Of a DNA stretch of 64,000 bases, positions 1-8,887 are shown in pieces. The first letter of the stretch is position 1, and every line of letters starts with the position of its first letter. Under the pieces are notes generated by a model. It made no database searches. It had not been told where the DNA came from and worked only from the letters and a program-made list of their open reading frames with translations. This DNA is from Gemmatimonadota bacterium (GTDB lineage: Bacteria; Gemmatimonadota; Gemmatimonadetes; Longimicrobiales; Gaopeijiaceae). Where the stretch lies: assembly GCA_022826005.1 (NCBI GenBank), contig JAJDVT010000100.1, positions 1 through 64,000 of the forward strand, read 5' to 3'. A program made the position numbers and the translations under genes.

Positions 1-97
1 GCGTTGGAGAGCCGCCCGAGAGTTCGCGCCTGACCCAAGGCGTTCGGCGGGAATCGAAAAGCGGGAATTAGGGGTAGGAGTCCCGTAAGCGCAATCG

Positions 98-712
98 TCA
101 CAGTAAGATGTGAGCCCGATAGCTTCCGCCGCAGTAGCAGAAGTCGAACTCGGGGTGCTCCACGTCCTGCACGAGGTTGTACTGGTCCCACAGGCCACGG
201 GGCAGGATAACGTCGCAGTGACGCACATAGTCGAGGTGGACCCCGTCGATGGCCGGGTTCGCGGCCAGCTCGCCGACGCGACCACTCAGATACTCGCGCA
301 CGGGTGCGCGCGAAGGGCAGACCCACCGGTAGTAGTTCACATACGGCGGCTTCTCGAGCGACGATTCGAGGTTGCGGCTGACCGTGAACCATTCGGGGTG
401 GTTCTCCTTTGCCCAGAAATCGCCGTTGCGGTTCATCGTCCAGAACCAGCGGTGGTACTCAAGGCCTTCTGCGTGCGCGGCCGCCGACACAATCTCCCGG
501 TTGCCGCCGCCGGAGAGCACTGCGTGGAAGCCGGCCTCTCGCAGCCGGGCGAACTGCTGCCGCCAGTCGTCCGCGTCGTAGTCGCGGTTGCCGCTCACCC
601 AGGACCAGAGGGTGAAGGCCGGTTCCTGTGCGGTGCCCTGGATTCGGCCGGGAAGGGCGCCCAGCGCCGTGGCCGCCCCGGCGGCCGTCCGCAGAAAATC
701 CCTGCGTTTCAT
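98..712 (-). pseudogene. Truncated Tat-exported glycoside-hydrolase-like protein (family 10 / GHL10-like)
   Basis: The 204-residue product opens with an RR-containing Tat-like signal (KRRDFLRTA, residues 2-10). It then shows a TIM-barrel-like start (FTLWSWVSG, later DGVHLDYVRHCD) like the N-terminal half of secreted family-10 glycosylhydrolase-like proteins, which normally run to 400 residues or more. The frame ends abruptly just after DFCYCGGS, where homologues continue with a Cys-containing motif and the rest of the barrel. I see no continuation in bases 1-97. The start overlaps the stop of the upstream CBM9-like gene as ATGA (709-712), implying translational coupling. The protein is probably non-functional, unless a rearrangement lies beyond the window edge. 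Confidence 0.6.
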
Positions 713-1704
713 GGTAGCGCCTGCGGGTATTGTCCACGGGCTGCCGGGCCCACTCCGTCGATGAACCGCACGATTCCCCACATCTCCGGGATGTGCATGT
801 TGATCTCGCCCTGCGGCGACCACACCCAGTTGTGCTCGGGGTGCCGATTCTCACGCGAAGGGAGCTGTGCCCTCCGGTATCCTCCCTCGACCACCTCGAC
901 CGGCCACTGCACCCGTGAGAAGTTGATCCGCCACTCGTCGCCGGCCCGCGGTCCGATCCCCGGCAGGTGCCGACCCTCCTCGACGGTCGCGTAACGGTCG
1001 GTCTCCCTGGGATCGGCGGCGGCGGCACCCCCTTCGGGTGGCTTGAACGCCGCCCAGGGAATCGCGATTTCAGCCGTCCACCCCCGGTCCTCATCGGAGG
1101 GGTCGTTCAGGGTGCCGTCGAGGGCGACCGCCGTGCGGAGACCTGCCATGTCCCACCCCACGTTGGCTCTGCCTCTGCGATTGTAGGGCCGCGGCAGAAA
1201 GAGGTCGAACTCGGTGCCCAGCGCGTTGATCTCGAGCTCGTAGTAGTCGAGCGCGTCCCCGTCGGGGTCGATGAAGACCTCGAAGTCGTGCTCGCGGTAG
1301 AGGATGGCGTCACGGTCGGCGAGGGTGGCCCACAGGTGGGGTTCCTCAAGTTGGGCGGCGATGTAAAGGCAGTCGTCGTCCCAGACGATCCTTACGCGCG
1401 TGTCCCACTCCGGCGCGGGCCAGTCCTCGCCCCGGATGTCGATGAACGGCTCCGTCCAGGGGGCGGCCTGCCACGCAGCGTCGTCCAGCGCGCCGTCGAT
1501 TGCCGGGGGGGATGCGGCCCTGGGAGCATCGTAGGATCGGGACGCGCCGGACGGCTTCGCGAGAGCGCGATCCGGCCCCTGGGCGACTGTCGAGGTCGCG
1601 CCCCCGGGAGGCACGAGGATCACCCATGCGCCAACGGCCCACAGACCGGCCGCTGCAATCAGGCGCCAGGGCGCTCTCCGGGGTTTGGGGACAAAGTCGT
1701 GCAT
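709..1704 (-). CDS. Secreted carbohydrate-binding family 9-like protein (CBM9/DOMON-like)
   Basis: A 331-residue protein with a hydrophobic N-terminal signal or anchor (about residues 14-34, LIAAAGLWAVGAWVILV). It is followed by a CBM9-like beta-sandwich with the family hallmarks: PPAIDGALDDAAWQAA, then VRIVWDDDCLYIAAQLEEP, then the block HDFEVFIDPDGDALDYYELEIN. Such domains bind sugars or sit in exported enzymes, and stand-alone copies often lie next to glycoside hydrolases, as here. The start is supported by AGGGA six bases upstream. An inverted repeat (1718-1737) lies just ahead of the start. No catalytic residues are apparent. Confidence 0.8.
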   Translation of the reverse strand: MHDFVPKPRRAPWRLIAAAGLWAVGAWVILVPPGGATSTVAQGPDRALAKPSGASRSYDAPRAASPPAIDGALDDAAWQAAPWTEPFIDIRGEDWPAPEWDTRVRIVWDDDCLYIAAQLEEPHLWATLADRDAILYREHDFEVFIDPDGDALDYYELEINALGTEFDLFLPRPYNRRGRANVGWDMAGLRTAVALDGTLNDPSDEDRGWTAEIAIPWAAFKPPEGGAAAADPRETDRYATVEEGRHLPGIGPRAGDEWRINFSRVQWPVEVVEGGYRRAQLPSRENRHPEHNWVWSPQGEINMHIPEMWGIVRFIDGVGPAARGQYPQALP

Positions 1705-1717
1705 GATGTGTCCCTAA

Positions 1718-1737
1718 CATGACGAATCACCGTCATG
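1718..1737. promoter_or_regulatory. 7-bp inverted repeat upstream of the CBM9-like gene
   Basis: CATGACG, a 6-base spacer, then CGTCATG form a perfect dyad 13 bases upstream of the minus-strand start at 1704. There is no T-tract, so an operator or 5'-leader hairpin is more likely than a terminator. Confidence 0.4.
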
Positions 1738-1823
1738 CTCACCACCGGGCAGCCGGGTCTGCCGCCCCACGGACTGCCGGCAGCCGGTCCCGCCATCGCG
1801 CCAGACTGCCGGCACCCGGGGGT

Positions 1824-4394
1824 CTACCAGCGCATGGACAGACTCACCGCCGCGAGGTGGGCAGCCCCGGATCCGGGTGCTCCAACACTCCTTCCGGCCT
1901 CGATGCTTGCCGCCAGGTCCGGACCCAGGCGCAGACGTCCTCCCAGCTGGTACCCGTAGATCCCGTGGTTCGAGGGCTCGAACGGCGTGAACGCGACGGA
2001 GTTGACCATCCCGGTCGTCGGGAAGCAAGCCGCGTCCAACTGTTCGGACAGCACGATCCTCGCATAGGGAGTCAGGAGTCCCCGGCCCTCCCAGGCTCTG
2101 ACCCCATACCCGATTTCCGTGTCGATTCGGCGGCTGCCGTAGCCGTAGCCACCCGGGTTCAGCCCCGCCGCACCCTGGGCCCAGAGTCGAGTGACGCCGC
2201 TCGCCGCGGATCCCCAGGACGGTCTGACTCCCAGCGAGAGTCCCTGACCACCGCCACCCGGGTTGATGGAGAGGGAGCCGCCAAGCCCCCACTCCTCGTA
2301 CTCTTCCTCCTGATGCAGGACCAGTCTGCGGCCGTGCACGCGAATGGCCAGGGTCCCGTTGTGCTGCTGGTAGGTCATCCCGCCGCCGAGCTCCATTCCC
2401 AACCCGCTGTCAACTTCCCCGCCGTCCTGACGCATGCCGACGCGCAATCGCGGTTGGAGCGTTCCGGCTCCCATTCCGAATCCCTTGTTCGCCTCGAGCA
2501 TCACCCGTATCCGGGTGGCGTCCGCGCTCAGTTCCCTGCGCCCCTCGACTTCGGCGGAGTTCATCCGCGCGATGAATCCATCCGCGCGCACCGCCAGTTC
2601 GAGATCCGTCGGCGCTTCGGAATGGATGAGTTCCCCCTTCACCCCCAAGCCGGCCATCTGCAACGTGATATCGCTGTCAGGATCGACCTCCCCTCCGCCC
2701 TCGATGCCCAGCTGGCCGGTGCCGTACCCCAGTACGCCCCAGGTGAAGAGGCGGTCGCTGATCGAGAACCGGGCGTACGGGAAGGCACTCGTGAGCGTGG
2801 TGGAAACATCTCCGAAGTCGTCTCTACCGGGACGCCCGAGTTCGAATCGGCCTGATCCGTTGCTGTAGGTCACCGCCAGTCCGGTCACCAGCGACCCGAA
2901 CCCGTAGTCGGCCCCGAGTGCCGCCGTCGTGACCTCGCCTTCTCCGAACCCCTCTCCATCGCCGCTGTTGAAGCGCATGATCTCGCCCCCACCCCACAGG
3001 GAATAGCCCCCGCCGCCGTCGGCTGCCCCGGGCGTTACCTGGAAGGAACTGCCGCCGAGCAGTGCACCGGTCGACATGGGGAGGAAGGCGGCCAGTCCCG
3101 CACGGCCGATGTTCCCGGAGGCACCGCCCGCGCCGACGCCTCCCGGAGCGAACCCGAAGGGAGCCGCCCTCAGGGTGCCGTACGGGTTGTCCCAGCCACT
3201 CAGGAAGCCGAAATCGACCCCCCTTCCGCCGACCGTGACATGGTCCTCCATTCGATGTGGGTGCGACACCCGGTTGCCGATCATCTCCATCGCCTGGCTC
3301 GCCACCGAGCGGCCGAACCGGTGGAGCCACTCTTCCGCGGCTGTCTCCGCCTCGGCGGTCGAGAAGTTCCGGTAGAACCCCGCGCCGATGATGAACTCCT
3401 GCCCGGCGTAGACATCGAGATTGTTGGTGAAGGATAGAGCGTAGCTCACCTTTGGCGACCCCGTGTCCTCATCGCCCTCCACCGTCGGATCGTCCCAGAA
3501 ATACTCGACGTATCCCCCTCCGGCGCGGGCCGCCGCAATGATGAGTTCGACGAACTTCGTCCCGTTGATGTCTTCGGTGTCCTCGGCGAAGCGGCCTTCG
3601 CGCCACGCGTTGGCGCCGTGGAAGATCACGTAGCCGTCGGCGGTAAACATGAAGAGATAGATGGGGCCGGACCTGAAATGGCCGCCTTCCTCACGCAGGA
3701 CGGCCTTCCATTCGTTTGCGCGCTCGAAGCCGACGAGCGCGATCAGTTCCTGAAGCCAGTCGAACGAGCCGTGCACGAACTGTCTGAGGGTCTCGCGGTC
3801 CACGACATCGGCGGCGGAGACCTCGGGGAGCGGAACATTCGGGAGAGGCGTCCCCGCGTGGCTCAGATCCTGATAATACCCGCCCACGACAACGAATTCC
3901 GTTCCCGCGACAATGGAGTGGTACTGGATGGCGTACGCGTCCTTGCACCGGGTGTCGGTCAGATCGTTGGGATCGTCCCAGCACCACTCCACGAAGTCGC
4001 CTCCCTCCCTGGCCCCGGCGGCAAGGAATTGCTGGACGATCTTCGTTCCGTTGTCGTCGATCACGTCGGCTGCGTTCTTGCCGTCGATGTTCGGATCTTC
4101 GCCGTGGATGAACACATGTCCCGTGGTGGCGAACAGGATCAGGTACATGTTCCCCACATTCCAGTCGCTCCCCTCGACCCTGAACGCCTCGAGGATCTGC
4201 GAGCCCGTCGCGATGTCCGTGATTTTCGCGAATTCGGAGGTGGCCCAGGTCACGAATCCCTTCAGCGTCTCCCTGTCCATCACTTCACCGGCGGTGACCT
4301 TGGGCACCTGGGCGTGGACCGTCCGCGGAGACGGCGCGGCGATGACGAGGAAGAGCAGAGTGGCAGTGATGGCGACGGATCTGACGAATCGCAT
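1824..4394 (-). CDS. Double Cache-domain protein with C-terminal outer-membrane beta-barrel
   Basis: An 856-residue protein with a signal peptide at about 1-27, ending VHAQ. Two Cache-like sensor domains follow (about 33-185 and 195-375). Each begins with the same phrase, MDRETLKGFV and VDRETLRQFV, and each contains a YLILFATTGHVFIHG or YLFMFTADGYVIFHG strand pair and a WDDP motif. Residues of about 400-856 are rich in short amphipathic Gly/aromatic strands and end in SLSMRW, a typical terminal beta-strand of autotransporter or OM-barrel type. The ATG at 4394 follows GAAAGAGA. A much longer upstream reading frame exists but looks non-coding. Cache domains normally bind small ligands on receptors, so joining them to an OM barrel is unusual. 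Function unknown. Confidence 0.7.
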   Translation of the reverse strand: MRFVRSVAITATLLFLVIAAPSPRTVHAQVPKVTAGEVMDRETLKGFVTWATSEFAKITDIATGSQILEAFRVEGSDWNVGNMYLILFATTGHVFIHGEDPNIDGKNAADVIDDNGTKIVQQFLAAGAREGGDFVEWCWDDPNDLTDTRCKDAYAIQYHSIVAGTEFVVVGGYYQDLSHAGTPLPNVPLPEVSAADVVDRETLRQFVHGSFDWLQELIALVGFERANEWKAVLREEGGHFRSGPIYLFMFTADGYVIFHGANAWREGRFAEDTEDINGTKFVELIIAAARAGGGYVEYFWDDPTVEGDEDTGSPKVSYALSFTNNLDVYAGQEFIIGAGFYRNFSTAEAETAAEEWLHRFGRSVASQAMEMIGNRVSHPHRMEDHVTVGGRGVDFGFLSGWDNPYGTLRAAPFGFAPGGVGAGGASGNIGRAGLAAFLPMSTGALLGGSSFQVTPGAADGGGGYSLWGGGEIMRFNSGDGEGFGEGEVTTAALGADYGFGSLVTGLAVTYSNGSGRFELGRPGRDDFGDVSTTLTSAFPYARFSISDRLFTWGVLGYGTGQLGIEGGGEVDPDSDITLQMAGLGVKGELIHSEAPTDLELAVRADGFIARMNSAEVEGRRELSADATRIRVMLEANKGFGMGAGTLQPRLRVGMRQDGGEVDSGLGMELGGGMTYQQHNGTLAIRVHGRRLVLHQEEEYEEWGLGGSLSINPGGGGQGLSLGVRPSWGSAASGVTRLWAQGAAGLNPGGYGYGSRRIDTEIGYGVRAWEGRGLLTPYARIVLSEQLDAACFPTTGMVNSVAFTPFEPSNHGIYGYQLGGRLRLGPDLAASIEAGRSVGAPGSGAAHLAAVSLSMRW

Positions 4395-4735
4395 GGCAGG
4401 TCTCTTTCCGGTGCTGGTTCGTGGATGCTCCGAGGCTGTCTGCGGCGCTCGCACTCCCGGAAGGGCGCCCGGGACCTCCATCCGCCCGCGCAGTCTTCCG
4501 GGTCGCGCCATCGGTAACCATAATCCCGCCCGAATACGATGTCTATAATGGTCATCGGGACACCTGCACGCCGATTCGGAGAAGCCCCGGCATCGGCGAG
4601 GGGACCGAGCGCCAGAGGCAGCCGAAGTCGTCCCTTCACTTGACGAAACACGGTCCCGGCTACCACCTTGCCGCTCGGGAGGAACCCGACGCTCCCTGAA
4701 CCGACCCATCCATCCCTTCCCCACGGAGAGACCTC
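4395..4735. other. Divergent intergenic region, 341 bp
   Basis: This stretch separates the minus-strand Cache-barrel gene from the plus-strand symporter and should hold both promoters. TATAAT at 4544-4549 and TTGACG at 4640-4645 are visible on the plus strand, but neither has a convincing partner hexamer at normal spacing. No small gene or RNA is evident. Confidence 0.4.
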
Positions 4736-5998
4736 ATGGAATACGCCCCGGACCGGCCATGGTACATGCGCCTTCACTGGCAGGTGTTGATCGCAATGGC
4801 CCTCGGCATCGGCGTCGGCCTCTTGCCGGGAGGGGAAGTCGTCGAGGCGTACGTCGGCTGGGTCGGCAGCCTGTTCATGCGCCTCCTGAAAATGATCATC
4901 CTGCCGCTGGTCATCACCTCAATCGTCTCGGGGGTGGCATCGGCCGGAAGCGGGCGCACCGTGGGCCGGATGTTCGGCAAGACGCTGGGCTACTACATGG
5001 CGTCGAGCCTTCTGGCCGCGCTCACCGGCCTGCTCCTGTTTAACCTGATCAACCCCGGCCGTGGATACCCGGTTACCGACACCGGAGCGCCACCCCCTGA
5101 GCTTGCGACGCCCAGCTCCATCGAAGACCTGATCAATACCATCGTTCCCGACAATTTCTTCAACGCGGCGTCGGGCGGCGAAATGCTGATGGTCATCTTC
5201 TTCTGCATCGTCTTCGGAGCGGCCGTCACGACGCTGCCGGAGAGCCCCCGCGAGAAGATCACGAGTCTGGTCGACGCGCTCTTCAAGGCGATGATGGCGC
5301 TGACGACAGGCATCATCAAGCTGCTCCCGATCGGGGTCTTCGCGCTGTTGCTCACCACGGTCACCACCACGGGTCTGGAATCCTTCCCGAACCTTGCCAA
5401 GTACGTCGCGGGTCTCGGCTCGGGCCTCGCAATCCACTTCTTCATCACACTGCCGCTCCTGCTGTACTTCTGGGCGCGCGTGTCTCCATGGAAGCACGTG
5501 ATGAACATGCGAGAGCCGCTGCTGGTCGCGTTCTCGACCAGTTCCTCGGCGGCCACCCTGCCGGTCACCATGAAGACGGTGAGGGAAAGGGTCGGGGTGT
5601 CGCGCCGCGTGTCGTCGTTCACGCTGCCCATGGGCGCCACGGTGAACATGGACGGCACGGCGGTGATGGAGTGCGTGGGCGCGCTCTTCATCGCGCAGGC
5701 GCTGGGAGCCGACATCGGGGTCGGGACGCAGATCATCGTCGTCCTTACGGCCCTGCTGGCGTCGATCGGCGCCGCGGCGGTGCCATCCGCGGGGCTGGTG
5801 GTGATCTTCATCATCCTCGGCGCCATCGGCATCGGCGACAATCCCCAGGCGATGCTGATCGTGGCCGCGATGCTCTCCATCGACCGGCCGCTCGACATGT
5901 GCCGCACCGCTGTCAACGTTTACAGCGACTCGTGTGCAGCGGCGGTGGTTGGAAAATGGGAAGGGGAAGAGGGAATCGACGAGGAGATTCGAATGTAG
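4736..5998 (+). CDS. Dicarboxylate/amino acid:cation symporter (DAACS family, acidic substrate type)
   Basis: A 420-residue inner-membrane carrier of the glutamate/aspartate:Na+ symporter fold. The family motifs are in order: a serine-rich hairpin STSSSAATLPVT (about 263), NMDGTAVME (about 302), the second hairpin with GAAAVPSAG (about 345), and the TM8 segment DMCRTAVNVYSD (about 386-397). By comparison with archaeal GltPh, the Asp, Arg, Asn and Asp of TM8 match the residues that bind the substrate amino group, the side-chain carboxylate and sodium. The Arg favours an acidic substrate such as glutamate, aspartate or a C4-dicarboxylate. ATG at 4736 follows a GGAGAGA site. It appears monocistronic. 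Confidence 0.92.
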   Translation: MEYAPDRPWYMRLHWQVLIAMALGIGVGLLPGGEVVEAYVGWVGSLFMRLLKMIILPLVITSIVSGVASAGSGRTVGRMFGKTLGYYMASSLLAALTGLLLFNLINPGRGYPVTDTGAPPPELATPSSIEDLINTIVPDNFFNAASGGEMLMVIFFCIVFGAAVTTLPESPREKITSLVDALFKAMMALTTGIIKLLPIGVFALLLTTVTTTGLESFPNLAKYVAGLGSGLAIHFFITLPLLLYFWARVSPWKHVMNMREPLLVAFSTSSSAATLPVTMKTVRERVGVSRRVSSFTLPMGATVNMDGTAVMECVGALFIAQALGADIGVGTQIIVVLTALLASIGAAAVPSAGLVVIFIILGAIGIGDNPQAMLIVAAMLSIDRPLDMCRTAVNVYSDSCAAAVVGKWEGEEGIDEEIRM

Positions 5999-6042
5999 GG
6001 GCGGTGGGGGGGTGGGGTGGAGGCTCAGCGGGTCGAAAAAAC

Positions 6043-6666
6043 TCACGTGATCCACCGCATCACGCGATTGACCACCCATCCGTCGCTCCCGGGCGTGACC
6101 AGAAGTCCCTCGCCCCCCAACTCTGCCCAGTCGCGGCCGAGCCGCTCGGAATAGAGGCTGCTCAGCCACTCGACGTGGACCTTGTAGCCCTCCTGCCCTG
6201 AAACCGGCTCAACTACGAACTGGCTCCACGGATGTAGCCACGACGAGCCCGCCGTGTCCGGCGCATGGTCTTCCGGTCCTGGCCAGGGCCTCACGGAGAA
6301 GGTCAGATGCAGTTCCGTTGGGTCCTTCAAGCGGCAGTCGCCGAGGGGGAAGGCACAATTCCCGGTGGGTACCAGCGGATCGCCCGTGGACCACCGCCAG
6401 CCGCGCGCCTCAAAGACACCGTCCAGGAATCCGCGTGTGGACTCGGACAGCGGCTCCTCTCCGTCATGGGCCACGGCAAGCTTCCCTTCGACCAGGAGGG
6501 TACTGCCACCACCCCACTTGAGCGCGGCGACATGCTCCAGCGCCGCCAGGACGGCTTCGCCTTCGGAGATGTCCGGGTTCACCACGGCGGCGGGTTCCGC
6601 GCAGCCGACCAGGTGCCCGCCCAGCAGCACGACAAAGCCTCCTTCCAGCAACCTGCGGCATCCCAC
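6043..6666 (-). CDS. Small putative lipoprotein, unknown function
   Basis: I do not recognise this 207-residue protein. I chose the GTG at 6666 because GGAGG lies eight bases upstream and it gives a short N-terminal hydrophobic stretch ending in a lipobox-like LVGC (Cys22). An earlier ATG at 6759 would add 31 residues that look non-coding. The mature part is mixed alpha/beta with several Trp residues. It includes a segment describing three 'STLLVEGKLAVAHDG'-like strands and a HPWSQFVVEPVSG stretch. It is divergent from padR, with the PadR promoter-operator between them, so it may share that control. Confidence 0.55.
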   Translation of the reverse strand: MGCRRLLEGGFVVLLGGHLVGCAEPAAVVNPDISEGEAVLAALEHVAALKWGGGSTLLVEGKLAVAHDGEEPLSESTRGFLDGVFEARGWRWSTGDPLVPTGNCAFPLGDCRLKDPTELHLTFSVRPWPGPEDHAPDTAGSSWLHPWSQFVVEPVSGQEGYKVHVEWLSSLYSERLGRDWAELGGEGLLVTPGSDGWVVNRVMRWIT

Positions 6667-6736
6667 TCTGTGATCCTCCGGTTCGTGCGGCGCTCTTCCA
6701 GGGCCCTTCGCTGAAAGATAGAACCAGGCCCTCTCC

Positions 6737-6764
6737 TTGACATACCTGCCACACTCCATATCTT
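6737..6764 (+). promoter_or_regulatory. Candidate sigma70-type promoter of padR
   Basis: TTGACA (6737-6742), a 16-base spacer, then TATCTT (6759-6764). The palindromic operator begins two bases after the -10, so a bound repressor would cover the transcription start. Confidence 0.6.
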
Positions 6765-6766
6765 GC

Positions 6767-6784
6767 TATATCAATATTGATATA
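6767..6784. promoter_or_regulatory. Perfect 18-bp palindrome, probable PadR operator
   Basis: TATATCAATATTGATATA is its own reverse complement. It lies between the -10 hexamer and the padR start codon at 6807. PadR repressors typically bind AT-rich dyads in their own promoters, so autorepression is the natural reading. Confidence 0.7.
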
Positions 6785-6806
6785 CCTGTCACCAGACCAC
6801 ACCCCC

Positions 6807-7445
6807 ATGAGCCTGAAACACATCCTCCTCGGACTTCTGCGGGAGCCGGGCACCGGGTACGACCTGAAGTCCGTCTTCGATGAGCGTATCTCGCACTTCT
6901 GGAGCGCGGAGTTCGGCCAGATCTACCCGACCCTCAACCGGCTGGAGGAGCGCGGCCTGCTCGAGAGCCGCGTCGAGCCGTCGGAAAAGGGGCCGAACCG
7001 CAGGGTCTATACGCTGACAGGGGAAGGTCGGCAGGAACTCCTGCGCTGGCTGGGCAGCGGCCCGGCGGTGGGGGCGGAGCGCTTCGGATACCTGGCCCAG
7101 CTCTACTTCATGGATGCGCTCGGCGACCTCCACGAAACCCGCGCATTCATGACCGCCCTGAAGGGCCGGCTGAACGAGTGGCTCGGCCGGCTCGAGGCGA
7201 TCGAGACCGCAGTCACGACCGCTCACGGGAATGCGCCGGAGCGGTATAGCGACGGCGGGTTCCATCAGTTCGCGACGCTGCGGATGGGGATTCTCTCGAT
7301 CGGATCGAAGGTGAAGTGGTGCGACGAAACCCTGGCCGCGATCGACCGGCGGCTGGCGCTGATGGCTGTCCCCGACACAGGCGACAAGTGCCCCATCTCG
7401 CGCGGATCGACGAGGTCAGACAAACCAGGGGAGGCCTTGTCATGA
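6807..7445 (+). CDS. PadR family transcriptional regulator
   Basis: A 212-residue regulator. The N-terminal winged helix (about 1-85) has the PadR signature: LKHILLGLLREPGTGYDLK, then FGQIYPTLNRLEERGLL, then the wing GPNRRVYTLTGEGRQEL. A C-terminal helical dimerisation domain of the Vir type follows (about 95-190). ATG at 6807 was chosen because it begins at the conserved MSLKHILLGLL. The Shine-Dalgarno sequence is weak. Its stop overlaps the next start as ATGA, so it is co-transcribed and probably coupled with the membrane protein it likely controls. The effector is unknown. Confidence 0.92.
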   Translation: MSLKHILLGLLREPGTGYDLKSVFDERISHFWSAEFGQIYPTLNRLEERGLLESRVEPSEKGPNRRVYTLTGEGRQELLRWLGSGPAVGAERFGYLAQLYFMDALGDLHETRAFMTALKGRLNEWLGRLEAIETAVTTAHGNAPERYSDGGFHQFATLRMGILSIGSKVKWCDETLAAIDRRLALMAVPDTGDKCPISRGSTRSDKPGEALS

Positions 7446-8173
7446 ACTTTTCCACCCAGCTGCTCGATGGCTTGATCATGGTCCACGTCGTGGCCGGTTT
7501 CGTGGGGCTCGGCGCGTTCTGGATACCGGTGCTTGCGCGGAAAGGTGGGCGCGCGCACGTGCGGGCGGGGCGGGTGTACGCGTACGCAGCATACGTCGTG
7601 ACCCTGTCGGCGGTGGTCGCTTCGGCCGGACGGATCTGGTCCTACGTCAATAAGGGCGTGGGATTCGCGGAGCGTCCCGATCTCTACGGCATGGCGGTCT
7701 TTCTCGGCTACCTCGGGGTGGTCACCTTCGCGAACGTCCGCCACGGGATCCGGGTCCTGGCCACTCGCAGGACTCCGGAAGCGCTCCACACCCCGTTCCA
7801 TTGGGGGCTTGGCTGGGCGTGCATTGGGTGCAGCACCCTCGTGGTCGTGCTGGCGGTGGCGGTCTGGTCCGACGCTTCGCCGATCCTGCTCGGGCTGAGT
7901 CCGGTCGGGTTCATTACCGCTTCCAACATGCTCCGAATCATGCGGAATCCGGGCTCGCCGCCGATGGGCTGGCTGTACAGCCATCTGGGGTCGATGCTCG
8001 GGGGTGGAATCGCGTTCCACACGGCTTTCGCCGTCTTCGGGGTCCAGCGCCTCATCGCCTACGAGTTGCCCAGGCCGCTCACCATCCTGCCGTGGCTTCT
8101 GCCCACGATCATCGGAGTGCCGGCGATCATCGTGTGGAGCCGCCACTACCGCCGGAAGTTCTCGCGGGGGTGA
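7442..8173 (+). CDS. DUF2306-like multi-pass membrane protein
   Basis: A 243-residue inner-membrane protein with about seven hydrophobic segments, resembling DUF2306/YozB-like proteins. The first helix carries MVHVVAGFVGLGAFW. A cytoplasmic-looking RKGGRAHVRAGRVYAYA loop follows, and His residues sit near the ends of several helices (VHVVAG, HTPFHWGLGW, SHLGSMLGGGIAFHTAF), which could bind haem or metal; that is an inference. The start overlaps the padR stop. The pairing of a PadR repressor with a single membrane protein is typical of drug- or stress-responsive loci, but no transport motif is recognisable. Confidence 0.7.
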   Translation: MNFSTQLLDGLIMVHVVAGFVGLGAFWIPVLARKGGRAHVRAGRVYAYAAYVVTLSAVVASAGRIWSYVNKGVGFAERPDLYGMAVFLGYLGVVTFANVRHGIRVLATRRTPEALHTPFHWGLGWACIGCSTLVVVLAVAVWSDASPILLGLSPVGFITASNMLRIMRNPGSPPMGWLYSHLGSMLGGGIAFHTAFAVFGVQRLIAYELPRPLTILPWLLPTIIGVPAIIVWSRHYRRKFSRG

Positions 8174-8494
8174 GGTGCAGGTCTGGCCGATGTGCACTTG
8201 ACAGACCAAACGGTCGATTGAGGATGTGCCAGAGTTCTGAATCGCGCACATCAAGCCCGATAAGGCCACTATTCGCTGTCCTTATTGGGATTTAGTGCCA
8301 CTCTCGACCCCGTGCGGATGCTTCAACTGTTTCCTTGACGCTCCGACATGTCAGACACTATCAATGACTCGGAGTCGGCGACGAAGACCGGCTCCGTAGA
8401 CCTGAATCAATCAGATGCGATAGCGGGGCCGGCATGCGGGATCGCCGCCAGTCCCGGCGGCCAACGGACCTGACGGTCCGAAAGGAGATACACC
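8174..8494 (+). other. Intergenic region, 321 bp, with candidate promoter
   Basis: TTGACG at 8335-8340, an 18-base spacer and TATCAA at 8359-8364 form a plausible promoter for the secreted protein at 8495. A TTGACA at 8198-8203 has no matching -10. No small gene is apparent. Confidence 0.4.
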
Positions 8495-8878
8495 ATGATC
8501 AACCATATACACCTGGCCATTGCGAAGCCCTTTGCCACCGCTTGCCTGATCGTCGTTGGAACGGGATTCACTGGTACTTCGACTGCTGCCGATCGAGACA
8601 CCGAGGGTCCGGCCGAGGAGGTGGCCGTTACAGTCGGGTCGGCGGGCGAGTGCCTGATGTTCATCGACTATTGGGATTGGGACATCATTTTCTTCCAGCG
8701 GTACCACATGCATGATCATGGAATTGGCTGGGGGGATCCCGCCGAGACGGAAGATCCGCGAGGGGAGTGGATACTCCGCGGCGTAGCGTTCAGGGAGCGC
8801 GATCCGCACACGCTCATGCGCGGCTACACGCGAGACCACCATACCCACCTCGATTGTCCGAAGATCGGGGCGAATTGA
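8495..8878 (+). CDS. Small secreted protein, unknown function
   Basis: A 127-residue protein not recognised as a known family. The ATG at 8495 has one of the best ribosome sites in the window (AAAGGAGAT, seven bases upstream). Residues 1-32 form a signal peptide ending TSTAADR. The mature part is acidic and rich in Trp, Tyr and His, with clusters FIDYWDWDIIFF and RYHMHDHGIGW and a C-terminal DHHTHLDCPK. Only two Cys remain after cleavage. The His-rich clusters could bind metal. The stop lies nine bases before the next gene, so the two are probably co-transcribed. Confidence 0.6.
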   Translation: MINHIHLAIAKPFATACLIVVGTGFTGTSTAADRDTEGPAEEVAVTVGSAGECLMFIDYWDWDIIFFQRYHMHDHGIGWGDPAETEDPRGEWILRGVAFRERDPHTLMRGYTRDHHTHLDCPKIGAN

Positions 8879-8887
8879 GGGTATCCC

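Noticed and set aside
4919-6169. Long minus-strand frame opposite the symporter
   Set aside because: It is His/Arg/Asp-rich with no domain and mirrors the codons of the symporter; a high-GC shadow.
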